64,000 nt of DNA from Hoylesella timonensis 4401737 = DSM 22865 = JCM 15640 (lineage in GTDB: Bacteria; Bacteroidota; Bacteroidia; Bacteroidales; Bacteroidaceae), in the NCBI RefSeq assembly GCF_000455445.1, contig NZ_HG417096.1, positions 74,598 through 138,597 of the forward strand, read 5' to 3'. Positions 1 to 8,858 of the stretch are shown here, piece after piece. Position numbers and translations under genes: made by a program. Below the pieces are notes generated by a model, which ran no database searches, was not told the origin of the DNA, and saw only the letters and a list, made by a program, of their open reading frames with translations. Each line of letters begins with the position of its first letter. The stretch's first letter is position 1.

Positions 1-2
1 CT

Positions 3-236
3 GGTGCATTTTTGTTGAGTGAGGCTCTACAAGCAGGAGCTGATGCGTTTGTAACAGGCGAAATGAGTTATCACGACTTCTTTGACATGGAGCAGCGCAT
101 TCAATTAGCAGTAATTGGTCATTATCAAAGTGAACAGTTCACGAGTGAGATTTTTAAGGAGATTATTCAAAAAGAGTTTCCAGAAGCACATTGCTGTATA
201 TCCAGTATCAACACGAATCCCATTATCTATTTCTAA
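3..236 (+). CDS. Nif3-like dinuclear metal-centre protein, C-terminal part
   Basis: The reading frame is open from the left edge, so only the last 77 residues are present. They include a GHYQSE segment, which matches the metal-binding histidine motif near the C-terminus of Nif3/YqfO-type hexameric dinuclear metal proteins. The family is widespread and possibly hydrolytic, and its physiological role is not settled. The next gene, 84 bp downstream on the same strand, codes for a coiled-coil zinc-ribbon protein; from memory these two families are often neighbours in Bacteroidetes. The family call rests on the tail only. Confidence 0.8.
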   Translation, partial: GAFLLSEALQAGADAFVTGEMSYHDFFDMEQRIQLAVIGHYQSEQFTSEIFKEIIQKEFPEAHCCISSINTNPIIYF

Positions 237-320
237 AACCAAAATGTCATTGTGGAAGAAGAAATGTAGTGGTATATTTTGAATTACATAGTATCAATTA
301 TTCAATAACAACAATAAAAC

Positions 321-1151
321 ATGGCAAAAAAAGATCCTACAGACTTATCGGTAGAAGAGAAGTTGAAAACTCTCTATGAATTGCAAACAACCCTCTCGTC
401 TATTGATGAGAAGCGTGCTTTGCGTGGTGAGTTGCCTTTAGAAGTCCAGGACTTAGAGGACGAGACAGAAGGTTTGACTACTCGTATGGAAAAAATTCAG
501 ACTGAAATAGATGAATTTAAGAAGGCTATATCTCAAAAAAAGGCTGATATTGCCAATGCGGAATCGAGTGTAGAGCGCTACAAGAAACAACTCGATGAGG
601 TGAAGAACAACCGTGAGTACGACACGCTGACCAAGGAAATAGAGTTTCAGAGTCTTGAAATAGAACTCTGTAACAAGAAAATTAAGGAAGCACTCATAAA
701 GATAGAGGAAAAAGAAGCCGACTTAAAAGAAGCCGAAGCACTGCTTAGTGATAGAAAGGTTGCGCTGAAAGAGAAGAAAGGTGAGCTGGATGAAATCATG
801 CAAGAAACTCGTGATGAGGAAGAGGAACTGAAGGAAAAAGCCAAAGGTTTAGAAGTGACGATAGAGCCTCGTTTGCTTTCCAGCTTTAAGCGTATTCGTA
901 AAAATGCACGTAACGGATTGGGAATTGTCTATGTACAGCGAGATGCTTGCGGTGGCTGCTTTAACAAAATACCACCTCAGCGGCAGTTGGATATCAAGAT
1001 GCACAAGAAAGTGATTGTGTGTGAGTACTGTGGCCGTATTATGATTGACCCCGAATTAGCTGGTGTTGAGGTAGAAAAAACAGCGGTTGAAGAAAAGCCG
1101 AAGCGCAAGCGTAGCATTAGGAAGACAACAAAAAAAGCTGATGAAGCTTAG
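321..1151 (+). CDS. Coiled-coil protein with C4 zinc ribbon
   Basis: The product has 276 residues. About residues 10-175 are highly charged (E/K rich) with a heptad-like pattern, which predicts a long coiled coil. The C-terminal part carries two CxxC pairs, Cys210/213 (CGGC) and Cys234/237 (CEYC), so it should bind one zinc as a C4 ribbon. The tail after residue 250 is basic (KPKRKRSIRK). The architecture matches the C4-type zinc-ribbon family found beside Nif3 genes. Its function is not established; nucleic-acid binding is an inference from the ribbon and the basic tail. The ATG at 321 follows an A-rich stretch and gives the full coiled coil. Confidence 0.85.
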   Translation: MAKKDPTDLSVEEKLKTLYELQTTLSSIDEKRALRGELPLEVQDLEDETEGLTTRMEKIQTEIDEFKKAISQKKADIANAESSVERYKKQLDEVKNNREYDTLTKEIEFQSLEIELCNKKIKEALIKIEEKEADLKEAEALLSDRKVALKEKKGELDEIMQETRDEEEELKEKAKGLEVTIEPRLLSSFKRIRKNARNGLGIVYVQRDACGGCFNKIPPQRQLDIKMHKKVIVCEYCGRIMIDPELAGVEVEKTAVEEKPKRKRSIRKTTKKADEA

Positions 1152-1160
1152 CCAAATGCT

Positions 1161-1325
1161 ATAAAGGTGGTGGAGGAGTACACTCGTCAAGGTTCGCTAA
1201 TATGCAAGCTTCGACAACTTCTCCCACTCAATATAAAACCAAGGAAAAGGTGGACAGCTTTATCTGACAGTGTTCTGTCATTCGTTTGGTAAAGCAAAGG
1301 CATCTTTTCCTTGGTTTATTTTGTG
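1161..1325 (+). ncRNA. Candidate structured RNA with two large hairpins
   Basis: This 165-nt stretch after the zinc-ribbon gene shows dense self-complementarity. Hairpin 1 pairs 1170-1179 with 1217-1227, with one bulge and one G-U pair. Hairpin 2 has a perfect 14-bp outer stem (1236-1249 with 1304-1317), a 6-bp middle stem (GCTTTA 1257-1262 with TAAAGC 1290-1295) and a 6-bp apical stem (TGACAG 1265-1270 with CTGTCA 1275-1280) closed by a TGTT loop. The outer stem is followed by TTTATTTTG, so it could also end transcription. It does not match the conserved cores of tmRNA, RNase P RNA or SRP RNA as I know them. It may be an independent small RNA or a processed 3' UTR; no good promoter box is visible just upstream. 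Confidence 0.45.
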
Positions 1326-1428
1326 CCGATTTATCAACAGAACTTATACAGTGACACCGATTGATATGGGCAAAATTTTGTTTGTAGATGGCACCTTATT
1401 TGCAAATATCTATGAGGTAAATTACAGT

Positions 1429-2244
1429 TTATAATCCTCTTGCCTTATAGATTTTATCTTTTGCATTGTTTATTTCTTGAAATTTCTTTTGCGCAGCCTT
1501 GCGAACATCGTCCCCTAAAGTGGAAACTTTGTCAGGATGATGCTTCAGAGCCATTTGTCGATACGCATTCTTTACCTCTTCATTGGAGGCAGAAGGAGAG
1601 ACGCCCAACACACGGTAAGCAGCTTCCAGACTGGAAGAACTGTCTTTGAGGTTGAGCATTGAGTCTACATCGGTGGCAGAAAGTCCCAAATTGATGGCAA
1701 CTTCTTTGAGCACATTGATTTCCTCGGTTACAACATGACCATCAACTTGTGCCATGATGACCAAGAAATTGAGCAGTTGTAGACGCTCTGGGTAAGCCAT
1801 TTGGCTACGTATTTCGAAGCATGCCTGTTGGATAGTGGATTGGAATCGTTGCCACCCCATTTGCTTTTGTTGTTCAAAAAGTTTCAGAACAATGTCCTCT
1901 CCTTGCTTTACAGCGATAGCTCCAAAGTTCTGACGTAGGAAGTTTCGTAGTAATTCCATTTCAGAGTGCATCACCTTTCCGTCAGCTCGAATGATATAGG
2001 AGGCTAGTGCTAAAAACGAAAAGAGGAAAGAATTGCGTTGGCGTTCTGCTTGCACGCGCTGCCATTGGCTACCTCGTTGGTTGGCGTGAGACTGTGTTTG
2101 TCCATGCTCACGATTTTGATAAGGTTCGTTAACGGCATCTATTTCATTGTCAAAAAGCCATCCTAAAGCGAACCCCGCCAAAGCTCCGAGAGCACCACCT
2201 TGTAAAAATCCAAGTAGTCCGCCAATCCATTTTCCTGTTGCCAT
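1429..2244 (-). CDS. DjlA-like co-chaperone (TerB-like plus J domain)
   Basis: The product has 271 residues in three parts. The N-terminal 30 or so are glycine- and alanine-rich and hydrophobic, which suggests membrane association. Residues of about 60-200 form a helical TerB-like domain. The C-terminal 65 residues are a J domain with the HPD tripeptide in the segment KHHPDK. The order resembles E. coli DjlA, a membrane-anchored partner that stimulates DnaK ATPase activity. The J domain at the very C-terminus is typical of DjlA. The gene stands alone on the minus strand. Confidence 0.88.
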   Translation of the reverse strand: MATGKWIGGLLGFLQGGALGALAGFALGWLFDNEIDAVNEPYQNREHGQTQSHANQRGSQWQRVQAERQRNSFLFSFLALASYIIRADGKVMHSEMELLRNFLRQNFGAIAVKQGEDIVLKLFEQQKQMGWQRFQSTIQQACFEIRSQMAYPERLQLLNFLVIMAQVDGHVVTEEINVLKEVAINLGLSATDVDSMLNLKDSSSSLEAAYRVLGVSPSASNEEVKNAYRQMALKHHPDKVSTLGDDVRKAAQKKFQEINNAKDKIYKARGL

Positions 2245-2312
2245 ATATCTGTTGTATAATGTGTTTTTAGTTTTGTCTTCATAGCTGAATGTGTTTCATT
2301 CAGCCATATGAG

Positions 2313-3551
2313 TTAGTAGCCCTTCTTGAAACGTTTTTTAGAAAGCACAAATTCGTTGTTGGTGATCTCTTCCAAGTCAAGCGATTGATAGGAAATGTGA
2401 TTATTTTTCTGCCCAACTTCACACAAAAATCCTATTCGTCCGTCCTTTTGAGCTATCATAGTGGAATAAGATGAAGGTCCAGGATGAACCAACATCCCTC
2501 TTTTCCAATGGGATGCAAACTCGAGAGCTGATAGGTGTTTCTTTCCAATTTCTTTGTAAAAGATGCCCACGTTTGTACGTTGTGGTCCAAAAGGTACCGA
2601 TTGAAGAGCTAAATATGTTTCCTGACCATCAGATTTACGCACGACTGGTAAAACCAATATTTCCCCGTTGCATTGGTTCTTGATATGAGCCATATCGGGT
2701 GTTGTTTGTCGGCTGTCCCAATGACCTTCACCTTTTTTGATATTGGTAAAGGTAAAGATGTTGAACATTCTGCCTTCTGCTCTTGAGCTTAGAATAAGAC
2801 TACCATCAGGAAGCTCTTCACATTTCACTTCATCACCATCTTTGCAGGGAGATTCGTCGATATTACCAAGAACTTTCCACTGATACCCAAAGTCATCGCT
2901 ATAAACAATGAAATTGCCCGAGAGCGTGCAAAGACCTGAGTACAAGCGATAATATTTTCCTACTTTGACGTATCTGCTTTGATGAATTCTGCCTGAGGTA
3001 AAGAACAAAGACTGAATTGGACCTTGCTTGCGACCATCAAATAGTCGATAAATCTGCTCTGTAATCTCGTGTCCTTTGTCCCAAGTCTTTCCATTGTCAT
3101 TACTGCGAAACACTGCCACTCTGTTAGGATTGTCACGCTTGCCCTGAAAGTAAACCGTTTTGCCCGCTACGCAAACAGCCAACACCTCGCTGTTGGTGCG
3201 ATTGGCTACCAAACCACAATCGCCAAAAGCGTAATCCCACTGAATGCGATTTTCATCACCATGTCCGTCAGCAAGTTTGGTAATGGGTGACCAAGTATTG
3301 CCATTATTTTTACTGATGCGGTACACTAAGTCCACAGCACCGTAACCAATATCAGAACCACAATAGCGGAAATCAGAAACAGCAATCAAGTTTCCATTTC
3401 TGCATTGAGCAATGGCAGGAATGCGATATGGGATTTCGTTGGCTGAATCTGTTTCAAAAAGCAGTTGTTGGTGATGCTGGTTGTTTGAGGCTTGTACAAC
3501 AAGACCAGTTATAAGTAACCATAAAAAAGATATCAATCTAAAAATTTTCAT
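2313..3551 (-). CDS. nanH: Exo-alpha-sialidase, GH33 (BNR repeats)
   Basis: The start chosen at 3551 gives a signal peptide (MKIFRLISFLWLLITG...) and a 412-residue protein; an in-frame start at 3587 would place 12 extra residues before it. A YRIP motif near the mature N-terminus supplies the first arginine of the sialidase triad. Asp boxes of the S-x-D/N-x-G-x-T/Q-W type appear as SKNNGNTW, SNDNGKTW and SDDFGYQW. An E...SSRAEGR segment and a SSYST segment match later active-site regions. GH33 sialidases release terminal sialic acid from glycoconjugates; export to periplasm or surface is inferred from the signal peptide. No sialic-acid catabolic genes lie next to it, so it may supply sugar or expose underlying glycans. 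Confidence 0.9.
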   Translation of the reverse strand: MKIFRLISFLWLLITGLVVQASNNQHHQQLLFETDSANEIPYRIPAIAQCRNGNLIAVSDFRYCGSDIGYGAVDLVYRISKNNGNTWSPITKLADGHGDENRIQWDYAFGDCGLVANRTNSEVLAVCVAGKTVYFQGKRDNPNRVAVFRSNDNGKTWDKGHEITEQIYRLFDGRKQGPIQSLFFTSGRIHQSRYVKVGKYYRLYSGLCTLSGNFIVYSDDFGYQWKVLGNIDESPCKDGDEVKCEELPDGSLILSSRAEGRMFNIFTFTNIKKGEGHWDSRQTTPDMAHIKNQCNGEILVLPVVRKSDGQETYLALQSVPFGPQRTNVGIFYKEIGKKHLSALEFASHWKRGMLVHPGPSSYSTMIAQKDGRIGFLCEVGQKNNHISYQSLDLEEITNNEFVLSKKRFKKGY

Positions 3552-3662
3552 AAGTAGTGGTGTTTTTTTGTTATATAATAAAATCACGTATTGAGTTGTC
3601 CATAAGAGTTTTACTTCTTGTTTACAAATATACGTAAAAAAGCTGAGTATCTGTGATAGGTG

Positions 3663-4112
3663 TTAAAGATTTTGATAATAAGGGATGCTATCTAAATACA
3701 TATAATTTTTATGTTCATAATTCATCTTGCAGCAATAGCTTTCAATACCATTGCTAACAATTAAATAATCGACATGAAGTAAGAAATTATAGGTAGAGAT
3801 TTGGTCAAAAACTTTCTGTGTAATGGGGATATGAGGCGCTTTATATTCAATAATCATTCTGGGTTTTAATGTAAGATCGAATAAGATACTGTCAACGCGC
3901 AAGGTCTTATCGGCTATCTTTAACGAAACTTCATTTGCTAAAAGTGACATTGGATAGTTTTTGTGTTCAATGAGATAATGAATAAAATGCTGCCTAACCC
4001 ATTCCTCTGGAGTGAGTGCTACATATCTTCTTCGAAGAATATCAAAAATAGTGGGCTTGTCCTTTGTACCCCCTAATTTTATTTGGTATTGGGGTAGGTT
4101 TAATCGAAACAT
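3663..4112 (-). CDS. Orphan HSDR_N-like PD-(D/E)XK domain protein
   Basis: The product has 149 residues if translation begins at 4112. The central sequence VDSILFD, followed about 15 residues later by IEYKAP, fits the D...ExK catalytic pattern of the PD-(D/E)XK fold. The overall layout resembles the N-terminal nuclease domain of type I restriction HsdR proteins (HSDR_N). No helicase domain, methylase or specificity gene lies nearby, so a full restriction system is absent here. Stand-alone proteins of this type are common in Bacteroidetes, and their role is unknown. A TAACTTTG box lies on the minus strand at 4136-4143, just upstream of this start, which favours 4112 over 4190. Confidence 0.7.
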   Translation of the reverse strand: MFRLNLPQYQIKLGGTKDKPTIFDILRRRYVALTPEEWVRQHFIHYLIEHKNYPMSLLANEVSLKIADKTLRVDSILFDLTLKPRMIIEYKAPHIPITQKVFDQISTYNFLLHVDYLIVSNGIESYCCKMNYEHKNYMYLDSIPYYQNL

Positions 4113-4117
4113 TTTAG

Positions 4118-4143
4118 TAATTTTGCATTCAAATACAAAGTTA
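4118..4143. promoter_or_regulatory. Divergent promoter boxes for HSDR_N-like gene and holA
   Basis: Two Bacteroidetes-type -7 boxes face away from each other: TAATTTTG on the plus strand (4118-4125) toward holA and TAACTTTG on the minus strand (4136-4143) toward the nuclease-like gene. The -33 boxes are weak in both cases, so the exact transcription starts are uncertain. Confidence 0.45.
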
Positions 4144-4261
4144 ATAAAAAAGAAGAAGGTAAAAGAGATTAGTAAGAACTTTGTGAACATTTTTCAGGTG
4201 ATTACTTGAGACGTTTTCAAAAATAAATTCTGCTGAACTTGTATCTCTTTTTCATTCTTTT

Positions 4262-5290
4262 ATGAATGACATGCCAAAAGCAGGAGTCACATACGAGTCA
4301 GTAATGCGAGAATTAAAAGCTCGTCATTTTTCACCTATATATATATTAATGGGTGATGAGTCGTATTATATTGATAAAATTGCGGACTACATTGCTGAGC
4401 ATGTTCTACAACCAGAACAGAGAGATTTTAATCAAAATATTATATTTGGAGCGGATGTCAACGCTGCACAAATTATAGATCTTTCAAAAGGTTACCCCAT
4501 GATGGCTGATTATCGTGTAGTCATTGTGAAAGAGGCACAGAATTTAAAAGATACGGAGCTGATTGCTAAATATCTCGAGAATCCTGTTCGTTCTACGATC
4601 TTGGTGCTATGTCATAAAAATGGTACTATTGATAGTCGTAAGCGACTTATAAAAAAAGCAGATGCCTTAGGAATTGTTTTTGAAAGTAAAAAGATGCGTG
4701 AGAGTGATCTCCCCAACTTTATACTCTCTTATCTAAAGAATAAAAATATTGCTATTGATTTTAAGTCGAGTGTTATGATAGCAGATCATGTGGGCGCTGA
4801 CTTAAATCGTCTCATATCTGTTTTAGAAAAAGTTCTTATATCTCTTCCTGAAAATGTTCGAGAGATTGATCCTACTTTAATTGAAAAGCAAATAGGAGTG
4901 AGCAAAGATTTTAATGCTTTTGAATTGAGAGCTGCTTTGATAAATCGTGATATTTTTAAGGCAAATCAAATTATCAAATATTTTGACAATAATCCAAAGG
5001 CAGGATCTATCTATTCCTTTCTTCCATTACTTTTTAATTATTTCCAAAATCTGATGATTGCTTATTATGCTCCCTCTAAAACAGATAATGCCGTGGCTCA
5101 ATATTTAGAGTTAAGAGGAGGTTGGGCTGCTCGTGATTATATGAGTGGGATGAGAAATTACTCAGGTAAGAAAACCATGCAGATTATTTCTAAGTTTAGA
5201 GAGATTGATGCCAAATCAAAAGGTATCAACAACCCAAATACGTCAACGGGAGACCTGATGAAAGAGCTTATTTTCTTCATTTTGCACTGA
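4262..5290 (+). CDS. holA: DNA polymerase III, delta subunit
   Basis: The product has 342 residues and follows the HolA pattern: an N-terminal RecA-like domain beginning ...ARHFSPIYILMGDESYYID, a middle lid domain, and a C-terminal helical collar domain with the end typical of the family (DLMKELIFFIL). Delta is the clamp-loader subunit that opens the beta sliding clamp. As usual for delta, a functional Walker A motif is not seen. The ATG at 4262 is the first in frame; 4271 is an alternative that would drop three residues. Confidence 0.9.
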   Translation: MNDMPKAGVTYESVMRELKARHFSPIYILMGDESYYIDKIADYIAEHVLQPEQRDFNQNIIFGADVNAAQIIDLSKGYPMMADYRVVIVKEAQNLKDTELIAKYLENPVRSTILVLCHKNGTIDSRKRLIKKADALGIVFESKKMRESDLPNFILSYLKNKNIAIDFKSSVMIADHVGADLNRLISVLEKVLISLPENVREIDPTLIEKQIGVSKDFNAFELRAALINRDIFKANQIIKYFDNNPKAGSIYSFLPLLFNYFQNLMIAYYAPSKTDNAVAQYLELRGGWAARDYMSGMRNYSGKKTMQIISKFREIDAKSKGINNPNTSTGDLMKELIFFILH

Positions 5291-5974
5291 TAAACATACT
5301 TTTTTCGTTACTTTTTCTCTATAATCAAACTTTTCTTTTTCGCCATTTTTGCCCTTAAAGCCCGATATAATAAGACTTTAAGTGTTTTTAGTATGCTCAA
5401 AATTCGCATATTTAAGAGCAACTTGAGGGATGGTCCAGAATATGAGAGTTATGAGAAAATAAGCACTAATTTTATGCTTACGATTTCTTATTAACGTTTA
5501 TTATAGTTTCCATTTCTTTATTTTTGTATTCTAAATTATATAAATGTATATTTTGTTTTATCGTTTTGTTGATTTATATTTCTATATTCTAAACAAAAAG
5601 TAGTTTGTTGTAATAATTCAAATATGTAAATATATAGATTTAGTTTCCTGTATTCATAATTATACGTACAATACAATCACATGTTTTACTATGATAACAA
5701 ATAACTTACGTGTATTTTATCAAGCATTTTACAGTGAATAGGTACATAAATTGCAAAAAGACATTAGAATCTTTGTAATAAACACTGAAAAGTAACACGT
5801 AAGTGAAATATAATCAGTTATTAGCATTTTTACGTTATACAAAGTTATATGACTAAAAGACCGGTTTATGTTTATGAATTAAGAATTCAAATACCATCAA
5901 TTCGTTTTGATTTACAAATGCAAATGGTTTATGTTTATATAAACGAATTTGCTGTTTGAAAATAGTTTAGGAAA
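5291..5974. other. AT-rich gap with palindrome and direct repeat
   Basis: There is no credible gene in this 684-bp stretch. It is markedly more AT-rich than its surroundings. Its right end holds a 13-bp direct repeat GGTTTATGTTTAT at 5863-5875 and 5926-5938, and a perfect 12-bp palindrome GTTTATATAAAC at 5933-5944 that overlaps the second copy. The palindrome lies about 35 bp upstream of the promoter boxes of the XRE regulator gene, so these repeats could be regulator binding sites. A TATTTTTG box near 5520 could be an additional promoter without an obvious gene. Confidence 0.4.
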
Positions 5975-5978
5975 ATGA

Positions 5979-6008
5979 ATTGTATGTCCAATTTAATGTT
6001 TACCTTTG
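5979..6008 (+). promoter_or_regulatory. Promoter of the XRE regulator gene
   Basis: ATTG at 5979-5982 and TACCTTTG at 6001-6008, spaced by 18 nt, fit the Bacteroidetes -33/-7 consensus. Transcription would begin near 6015, which argues that translation starts at 6053 and not at the upstream in-frame ATG codons. Confidence 0.55.
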
Positions 6009-6052
6009 TAAAATCAACGAAAATTAGTGAATTAACCTCTAAAAGCAAGCTT

Positions 6053-6529
6053 ATGGACGAAATGAAGGATAGAATTAGGCAATTAATGTTGGCTCATCAC
6101 ATGAATCAACAAAGTTTTGCAGAGGTGTTAGATATATCCCCTGCCTCATTGAGTAGCATTTTTAATGATCGAACTAAACCAACACTTAATCATATTGATG
6201 CCATTAAAAGTAAATTTCCTTCTATAAATTTAGATTGGTTGATGTATGGAAAAGGTTCAATGTTTCTGGATGGCGATTCTCATGACGACCTAAAAAGCTC
6301 AAATGTCTCTACTCAATTACAACCAACTTTAGACTTTGATGATACTTCTTCTATAGATACCCACCCTTCTACGAGACAAGTTGCATCAGTACCTCCTATA
6401 AGTACAAATCCTGCTTCTTCATCTCAACAAATAAATATGAATTTTCTTGACAAAAAAGAACGAAAGATTACTGAAATCAGAATATTTTATGATGACCAAA
6501 CTTGGGAGACTTTTGTACCTAAAAAGTAA
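6053..6529 (+). CDS. XRE-family helix-turn-helix regulator
   Basis: The product has 158 residues. Residues of about 3-65 form a Cro/C1-type helix-turn-helix (QQSFAEVLDISPASLSSIFNDRTKPTLNHIDAI), followed by INLDWLMYGKG, a phrase typical of Bacteroidetes members. A low-complexity Ser/Thr/Asp linker leads to a conserved-looking C-terminal tail (KERKITEIRIFYDDQTWETF). The start at 6053 begins just before the DNA-binding domain and lies downstream of a good promoter. The upstream repeats and palindrome could be its own operators, which is an inference. Target genes cannot be named; the pyr genes downstream have a separate promoter. Confidence 0.85.
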   Translation: MDEMKDRIRQLMLAHHMNQQSFAEVLDISPASLSSIFNDRTKPTLNHIDAIKSKFPSINLDWLMYGKGSMFLDGDSHDDLKSSNVSTQLQPTLDFDDTSSIDTHPSTRQVASVPPISTNPASSSQQINMNFLDKKERKITEIRIFYDDQTWETFVPKK

Positions 6530-6626
6530 AGTGTGCAATCTTTTTCCTTAATTGTTATGCTTCCTTTTTTAATAGTTTTTACGTTCCAATCTCTTCATTG
6601 ATGAGGGCATTATTTTAGTTTCTTCG

Positions 6627-6658
6627 TTTGCCAAACCTCGTAAATTATGTTACCTTTG
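6627..6658 (+). promoter_or_regulatory. Promoter of pyrK-pyrD
   Basis: TTTG at 6627-6630 and TACCTTTG at 6651-6658 are separated by exactly 20 nt, a near-perfect Bacteroidetes promoter. Transcription would begin near 6665, leaving a 5' leader of about 125 nt before pyrK. Confidence 0.75.
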
Positions 6659-6667
6659 TATCGATTT

Positions 6668-6720
6668 AAGAAGTGTAGCACTGAGGGTTTGAAAGGCGTA
6701 ACGAATGAATACTTCTTTTT
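6668..6720 (+). promoter_or_regulatory. Possible attenuator hairpin in the pyr leader
   Basis: AAGAAGTGT (6668-6676) can pair with ATACTTCTT (6709-6717), nine pairs including one G-U, and the right arm runs into TTTTTG. This could end transcription in the leader of a pyrimidine operon. The loop is long (about 32 nt) and no PyrR-type anti-terminator was identified, so the call is weak. Confidence 0.25.
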
Positions 6721-6790
6721 GTGTCAATCAGCTTTGAAACTTTGGTGATGCTTGTACACATATTTATATATACAAATAAAGCTTTATTTG

Positions 6791-7567
6791 ATGAAGAAAA
6801 TTTGTGAAGACTTGCTTGTTCATTCTCTCGAGCAATTAAGTAGCAGACATTGGTTAATGCGCCTACGGTCATCTTCGCAGCTTCCAGAGATGGTGCCAGG
6901 GCAGTTTGTACAGGTTAGAGTGGATCGTTCCCCCTCTACCTATTTGCGGCGTCCCATTTCAATCAATATGGTAGATTACGAAAAGAATGAGCTATTGCTG
7001 CTAATTGCAGCAGTTGGTGAGGGAACACGACAGTTAGTGCGCTTACAACCTGGTGAACGAGTTAACTGCTTGTACCCATTGGGTAACGGCTTTACCATGC
7101 CTTCCAGTCCCAAAGAAAACTGTCTGTTGATTGGTGGCGGTGTTGGTACTGCTCCTCTTCTTTTCTTAGGCAGGCGAATAGCTGAAATGGGAGCGCAGCC
7201 AACTTTCCTCTTAGGAGTAAGAACATCCAGCGAACTTCTCGAAAAAGACATGTTTAGAAAGTATGGCGAGTTGTATCTCACGACCGAAGATGGCTCGGAA
7301 GGCGAGTCTGGCTTCGTTACAGGACACTCAATTCTTCGTCAGAAACGCTTTGACCGAATTGCGACTTGTGGTCCCAAGCCCATGATGCTCTCTGTTGCTC
7401 GTTATGCCAAAAGAGAAAATATAACGTGTGAAGTATCCCTTGAAAATGATATGGCTTGTGGATTAGGTGCCTGTCTATGCTGTGTAGAGAACACGACAGA
7501 AGGGCATATTTGTGTATGTAAAGAAGGTCCTGTGTTAAATATAAAGAAGTTGTTATGGCCGCTCTAA
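6791..7567 (+). CDS. pyrK: Dihydroorotate dehydrogenase electron-transfer subunit
   Basis: PyrK carries electrons from the type 1B dihydroorotate dehydrogenase to NAD+. The 258-residue product has a ferredoxin-reductase-like layout: an FAD-binding segment with RRPIS near residue 53, a nucleotide-binding segment [10 protein letters not shown], and a C-terminal cysteine cluster (CGLGACLCC ... CVC) for the [2Fe-2S] centre. The ATG at 6791 is preferred over 6752 because the family starts close to the beta-barrel domain. The end overlaps pyrD by 13 bp, which indicates translational coupling. Confidence 0.93.
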   Translation: MKKICEDLLVHSLEQLSSRHWLMRLRSSSQLPEMVPGQFVQVRVDRSPSTYLRRPISINMVDYEKNELLLLIAAVGEGTRQLVRLQPGERVNCLYPLGNGFTMPSSPKENCLLIGGGVGTAPLLFLGRRIAEMGAQPTFLLGVRTSSELLEKDMFRKYGELYLTTEDGSEGESGFVTGHSILRQKRFDRIATCGPKPMMLSVARYAKRENITCEVSLENDMACGLGACLCCVENTTEGHICVCKEGPVLNIKKLLWPL

Positions 7568-8466
7568 ATGTAAAAATAAATAATATTGACTTCAAAAATC
7601 CTATTCTTACCGCTTCGGGTACATTCGGATATGGATTAGAGTATGCTGATTTGGTGCCTTTAGATCAGCTTGGTGGCATCATTGTGAAAGGTACAACGCT
7701 TCATCATCGGGAGGGAAATCCTTACCCACGAATGGCAGAGACACCTTTTGGCATGTTGAATTGTGTGGGGCTTCAGAATAAGGGAGTGGATTATTTTTGT
7801 CGTGAAATCTATCCAAAGATAAAGGACATTGATACCCACATGTTGGTCAATGTGAGTGGGAACACCCCCGATGATTATGCTGCCTGCGCTGCTCGCATTG
7901 ATGAGTTGGACAAGATTCCCGCTATCGAACTGAATATTTCCTGTCCCAATGTAAAGGCTGGAGGAATGGCTTTTGGTGTGACATGTGCTGGAGCCGCCAG
8001 TGTTGTAAAAGCAGTTCGACAGGCTTATCACAAGACACTCATCGTCAAGTTGTCGCCCAATGTCACCAATGTTGCAGATATTGCTATGGCTTGTGAGGCT
8101 GAAGGAGCCGATAGCGTTTCCTTAATCAATACCCTCATGGGTATGGCGGTTGATATTGAGCGTCGCAAACCTATTCTTAGTATTGCGACAGGAGGACTTA
8201 GCGGTCCTGCAGTGAAGCCAGTAGCTTTGCGAATGGTATGGCAAGTGGCAAAAGCAGTCAAGATTCCTGTCATTGGACTGGGAGGTATTTCATCGGCAGA
8301 AGACGCCATTGCATTTATGATGGCGGGCGCAACAGCGATACAGATAGGCACAGCTAATTTTGTTGATCCCACCATAACCCTTCAGGTCCGTGATGGTATT
8401 AACCAATGGCTGGAGCAGCATGGTTGTGCTTCTGTAACCGAAATTATTGGCGCATTGGACGATTGA
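7555..8466 (+). CDS. pyrD: Dihydroorotate dehydrogenase, class 1B catalytic subunit
   Basis: The 303-residue product oxidises dihydroorotate to orotate in pyrimidine synthesis, using FMN and handing electrons to PyrK. The start [14 protein letters not shown] segment ([12 protein letters not shown]), the active-site loop [15 protein letters not shown] with its cysteine, the KLSPNVTN segment and the FMN phosphate-binding region [27 protein letters not shown] are all visible. Its length is normal. Overlap with pyrK supports a heterotetrameric 1B enzyme. Confidence 0.95.
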   Translation: MAALNVKINNIDFKNPILTASGTFGYGLEYADLVPLDQLGGIIVKGTTLHHREGNPYPRMAETPFGMLNCVGLQNKGVDYFCREIYPKIKDIDTHMLVNVSGNTPDDYAACAARIDELDKIPAIELNISCPNVKAGGMAFGVTCAGAASVVKAVRQAYHKTLIVKLSPNVTNVADIAMACEAEGADSVSLINTLMGMAVDIERRKPILSIATGGLSGPAVKPVALRMVWQVAKAVKIPVIGLGGISSAEDAIAFMMAGATAIQIGTANFVDPTITLQVRDGINQWLEQHGCASVTEIIGALDD

Positions 8467-8531
8467 CCCGGCTTAATGTTGCATATCTCGTTCATCTGCT
8501 GAATCCGATTAGGCTCTAAAAAAACATTTCT

Positions 8532-8858
8532 ATGAAAATACAATGTATATTAATCAGCATAGCCTTTGCTTCTTTTTTATGCTCATGCGAGAGAGTACAA
8601 AGTTTGGAAGGGCTTGTGGTGGATGTTCATAATGTTCCTTTAGATAGTGTTTTAATTTCAGACGATCTGATGAATTTTCGTATGCGTACAGATTCGTTAG
8701 GAAGATTTAGGTATATGATAATGCTACCTACAACAAGCCGAGGTATAGACACAAAATTTAGTTTTTCCAAAAAAGGATTTATAGATCATAGTCAGACAAT
8801 TAAAGTCTATCGTTCTACGAAAGTTATTGTTGTTATGGATAAAGACACACCTGAATAA
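8532..8858 (+). CDS. Small lipoprotein with carboxypeptidase-regulatory-like fold
   Basis: The 108-residue product has a lipoprotein signal peptide with a lipobox ending LCSC, so Cys19 should be lipidated. The mature part (LEGLVVDVHNVPLDSVLISDDLMNFRMRTDSLGRFRY...) has the repeat logic of small beta-sandwich domains of the CarboxypepD_reg type: G-x-V-x-D, then a V-x-V-strand, then TDSLGRF. Such domains are common in Bacteroidetes surface proteins. No catalytic residues are seen and function is unknown. It lies 65 bp after pyrD but probably has no metabolic link to it. Confidence 0.65.
   Translation: MKIQCILISIAFASFLCSCERVQSLEGLVVDVHNVPLDSVLISDDLMNFRMRTDSLGRFRYMIMLPTTSRGIDTKFSFSKKGFIDHSQTIKVYRSTKVIVVMDKDTPE

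Noticed and set aside
1161..1325. Identification of this RNA as tmRNA, RNase P RNA or SRP RNA.
   Set aside because: The conserved cores (CCA-ended tRNA-like domain, GAGGAAAGTCC, GGTCAGGTCCGGAAGG) are absent, so only an unclassified RNA can be claimed.
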